From: Rhytidiadelphus loreus
Lineage: Eukaryota > Streptophyta > Bryopsida > Hypnales > Hylocomiaceae
Length of the DNA stretch: 64,000 nt
Reading direction: 5' to 3'
Assembly (NCBI GenBank): GCA_947034895.1
Contig: OX344763.1
Span: forward strand, 56,109,025 to 56,173,024
Position numbers and translations under genes: made by a program. The notes beneath the pieces are model-generated. The model saw nothing but the letters and a program-made list of their open reading frames with translations. It did not search any database and was not told the DNA's origin. Each line of letters opens with the position of its first letter. Position 1 is the first letter of the stretch. Of the stretch, positions 63,491 through 64,000 are shown piece by piece.

Positions 63491-64000
63491 GACTATTCAA
63501 AGAAATATAATGTCATGGAAATTCATGTAAAGAAAATGGTAAAACATGTTTGTGCAAGTTGCATTTATTCCTAAACTCATGCATTCAAAACAATATGCAC
63601 GTTCGGGTAGTCACTGTCTATGATTTTGTGTGTGAAACTAAAAATTGGGGCAACGTTCTTGCCTTGTACTTTAATGACTATTCAAAAAAATATAATGTCA
63701 TGGAAATTCATGTAAAGAAAATGGTAAAACATGTTTGTGCAAGTTGCACTTATTTCTAAACTCATGCATTCAAAACAATATGCACGTTCGGGTAGTCACT
63801 GTCTATGATTTTGTGTGTGAAACTAAAAATTGGGGCAACGTTCTTGCCTTGTACTTTAATGACTATTCAAGAAAATATAATGTCATGGAAATTCATGTAA
63901 AGAAAATGGTAAAACATGTTTGTGCAAGTTGCATTTATTTCTAAACTCATGCATTCAAAACAATATGCACGTTCGGGTAGTCACTGTCTATGATTTTGTG

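Larger units (their letters stand above)
1..64000 (+). repeat. 185-bp tandem satellite array, entire window
   Basis: The same 185-bp unit recurs head to tail from the first to the last base, always in the same orientation. Easily followed landmarks in each unit are CTCATGCATTCAAAAC, CACGTTCGGGTAGTCAC, AAAAATTGGGGCAACG and AAACATGTTT. A count on one type A unit gives 61 G/C of 185, so about 33% GC. From the first to the last complete in-phase landmark (119 to 63,735) the distance is 344 periods minus 24 bases, and 24 single-base deletions can be found by eye, so no other insertion or unique DNA fits in. The monomer length is that of one nucleosome plus linker, as is common for centromeric satellites in plants and animals. 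Centromeric or pericentromeric placement is inference; subtelomeric or knob-like heterochromatin is the alternative. I could not match it to a named family. Confidence 0.98.
49340..64000 (+). repeat. A-only homogeneous domain
   Basis: About 79 consecutive units are type A with no B diagnostic bases. Differences are confined to a few recurring tags: CTGTGTATG, ATTCATGAAAA (to about 54,250), CTAAAGTCATG, GCAACAATCTTGCC, AAACAAGTTTG, GTCATAGAAATTC and TATTCAAGAAAAT. Only one length-variant unit is seen here (about 51,987), against 23 in the other 49 kb. The consensus GGAAATTC lacks an EcoRI site, so the last GAATTC I see is at 49,275-49,280. This looks like a younger expansion than the mixed part. 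Confidence 0.88.

Noticed and set aside
119..63944. Hundreds of open frames of 66-69 codons on + (cysteine-containing, starting MCKLH, MQLF or MHSF) and of 62 codons on -.
   Set aside because: They recur once per 185-bp unit, overlap one another and also exist on the opposite strand. They have no start context, no domain and no conservation beyond that of the DNA. The period is not a multiple of 3. They are shadows of the satellite, so no CDS is called.
1..64000. CRISPR array, because of regular repeats.
   Set aside because: There are no unique spacers: the entire 185-bp unit is repeated, and unit length far exceeds CRISPR repeats of roughly 20-50 bp. No cas gene is present.
1..64000. tRNA, rRNA, riboswitch, promoter or terminator signals.
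   Set aside because: TATA-like stretches such as AAATATAATGTC exist in every unit because the DNA is AT-rich. Nothing marks one copy as functional, and no RNA gene fold is seen.
1..64000. Assembly artefact (collapsed or looped contig).
   Set aside because: A looped assembly would give exact repeats. Here HOR copies carry private substitutions and differing deletion sets, and the order of blocks is non-periodic. Read-level support still cannot be judged from the sequence alone.

Overview
The whole 64 kb window is one uninterrupted head-to-tail tandem satellite with a 185-bp monomer, about 67% A+T. There are about 346 monomers, all in the same orientation. I see no unique sequence, no transposon insertion, no RNA gene, no CRISPR array and no gene that I would defend. 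The array enters and leaves the window at almost the same point in the monomer, so both ends are cut from a longer array. This points to the (peri)centromeric or another constitutive heterochromatin block of a eukaryotic chromosome, assembled from long reads. I do not recognise the family by name. The monomer is nucleosome-sized, as in many plant and fish centromeric satellites, but I cannot place the species.

Two monomer classes are present. Type A makes up most of the array. Type B (about 47 copies plus mosaics) differs from A by about 19 substitutions, roughly 10%, including AAGAGAATTCACG in place of ATGGAAATTCATG, which creates an EcoRI site. Type B is scattered through positions 1 to about 49,330 and is absent after that. 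The last 14.7 kb is pure type A and very homogeneous.

On top of the 185-bp period lies a patchwork of short-lived higher-order repeats (HORs). In order they are: a 6-mer (1110 bp) at 0.6-2.7 kb, a 5-mer (925 bp) at 2.9-5.0 kb, a 2-mer (370 bp) at 7.4-8.1 kb, an 8-mer (1479 bp) at 8.4-11.3 kb, a 9-mer (1664/1663 bp) at 17.3-22 kb, a 13-mer (2405/2404 bp) at 23.5-29 kb, a second 13-mer (2404 bp) at 31.1-35.5 kb, an overlapping 8-mer (1478 bp) at 34.1-37.1 kb, 10-mer and 8-mer steps at 37-41 kb, an 11-mer (2033/2034 bp) at 42.1-48.2 kb, and 5-, 6- and 10-mer blocks in the A-only domain. The offsets fall short of exact multiples of 185 only by the number of 1-bp-deleted monomers they contain. By eye I count 24 such deletions in four classes and no insertions, and this accounts exactly for the phase drift across the window.

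No genes work together here. What is biologically informative is the amplification history (unequal exchange, conversion, segmental duplication), the conserved dyad AAACATGTTT at the monomer junction, the apparent lack of a CENP-B box, and the sharp change from mixed A/B to A-only sequence near 49.3 kb. All counts and boundaries were read by eye; HOR edges are accurate to roughly one monomer unless a diagnostic base is given.
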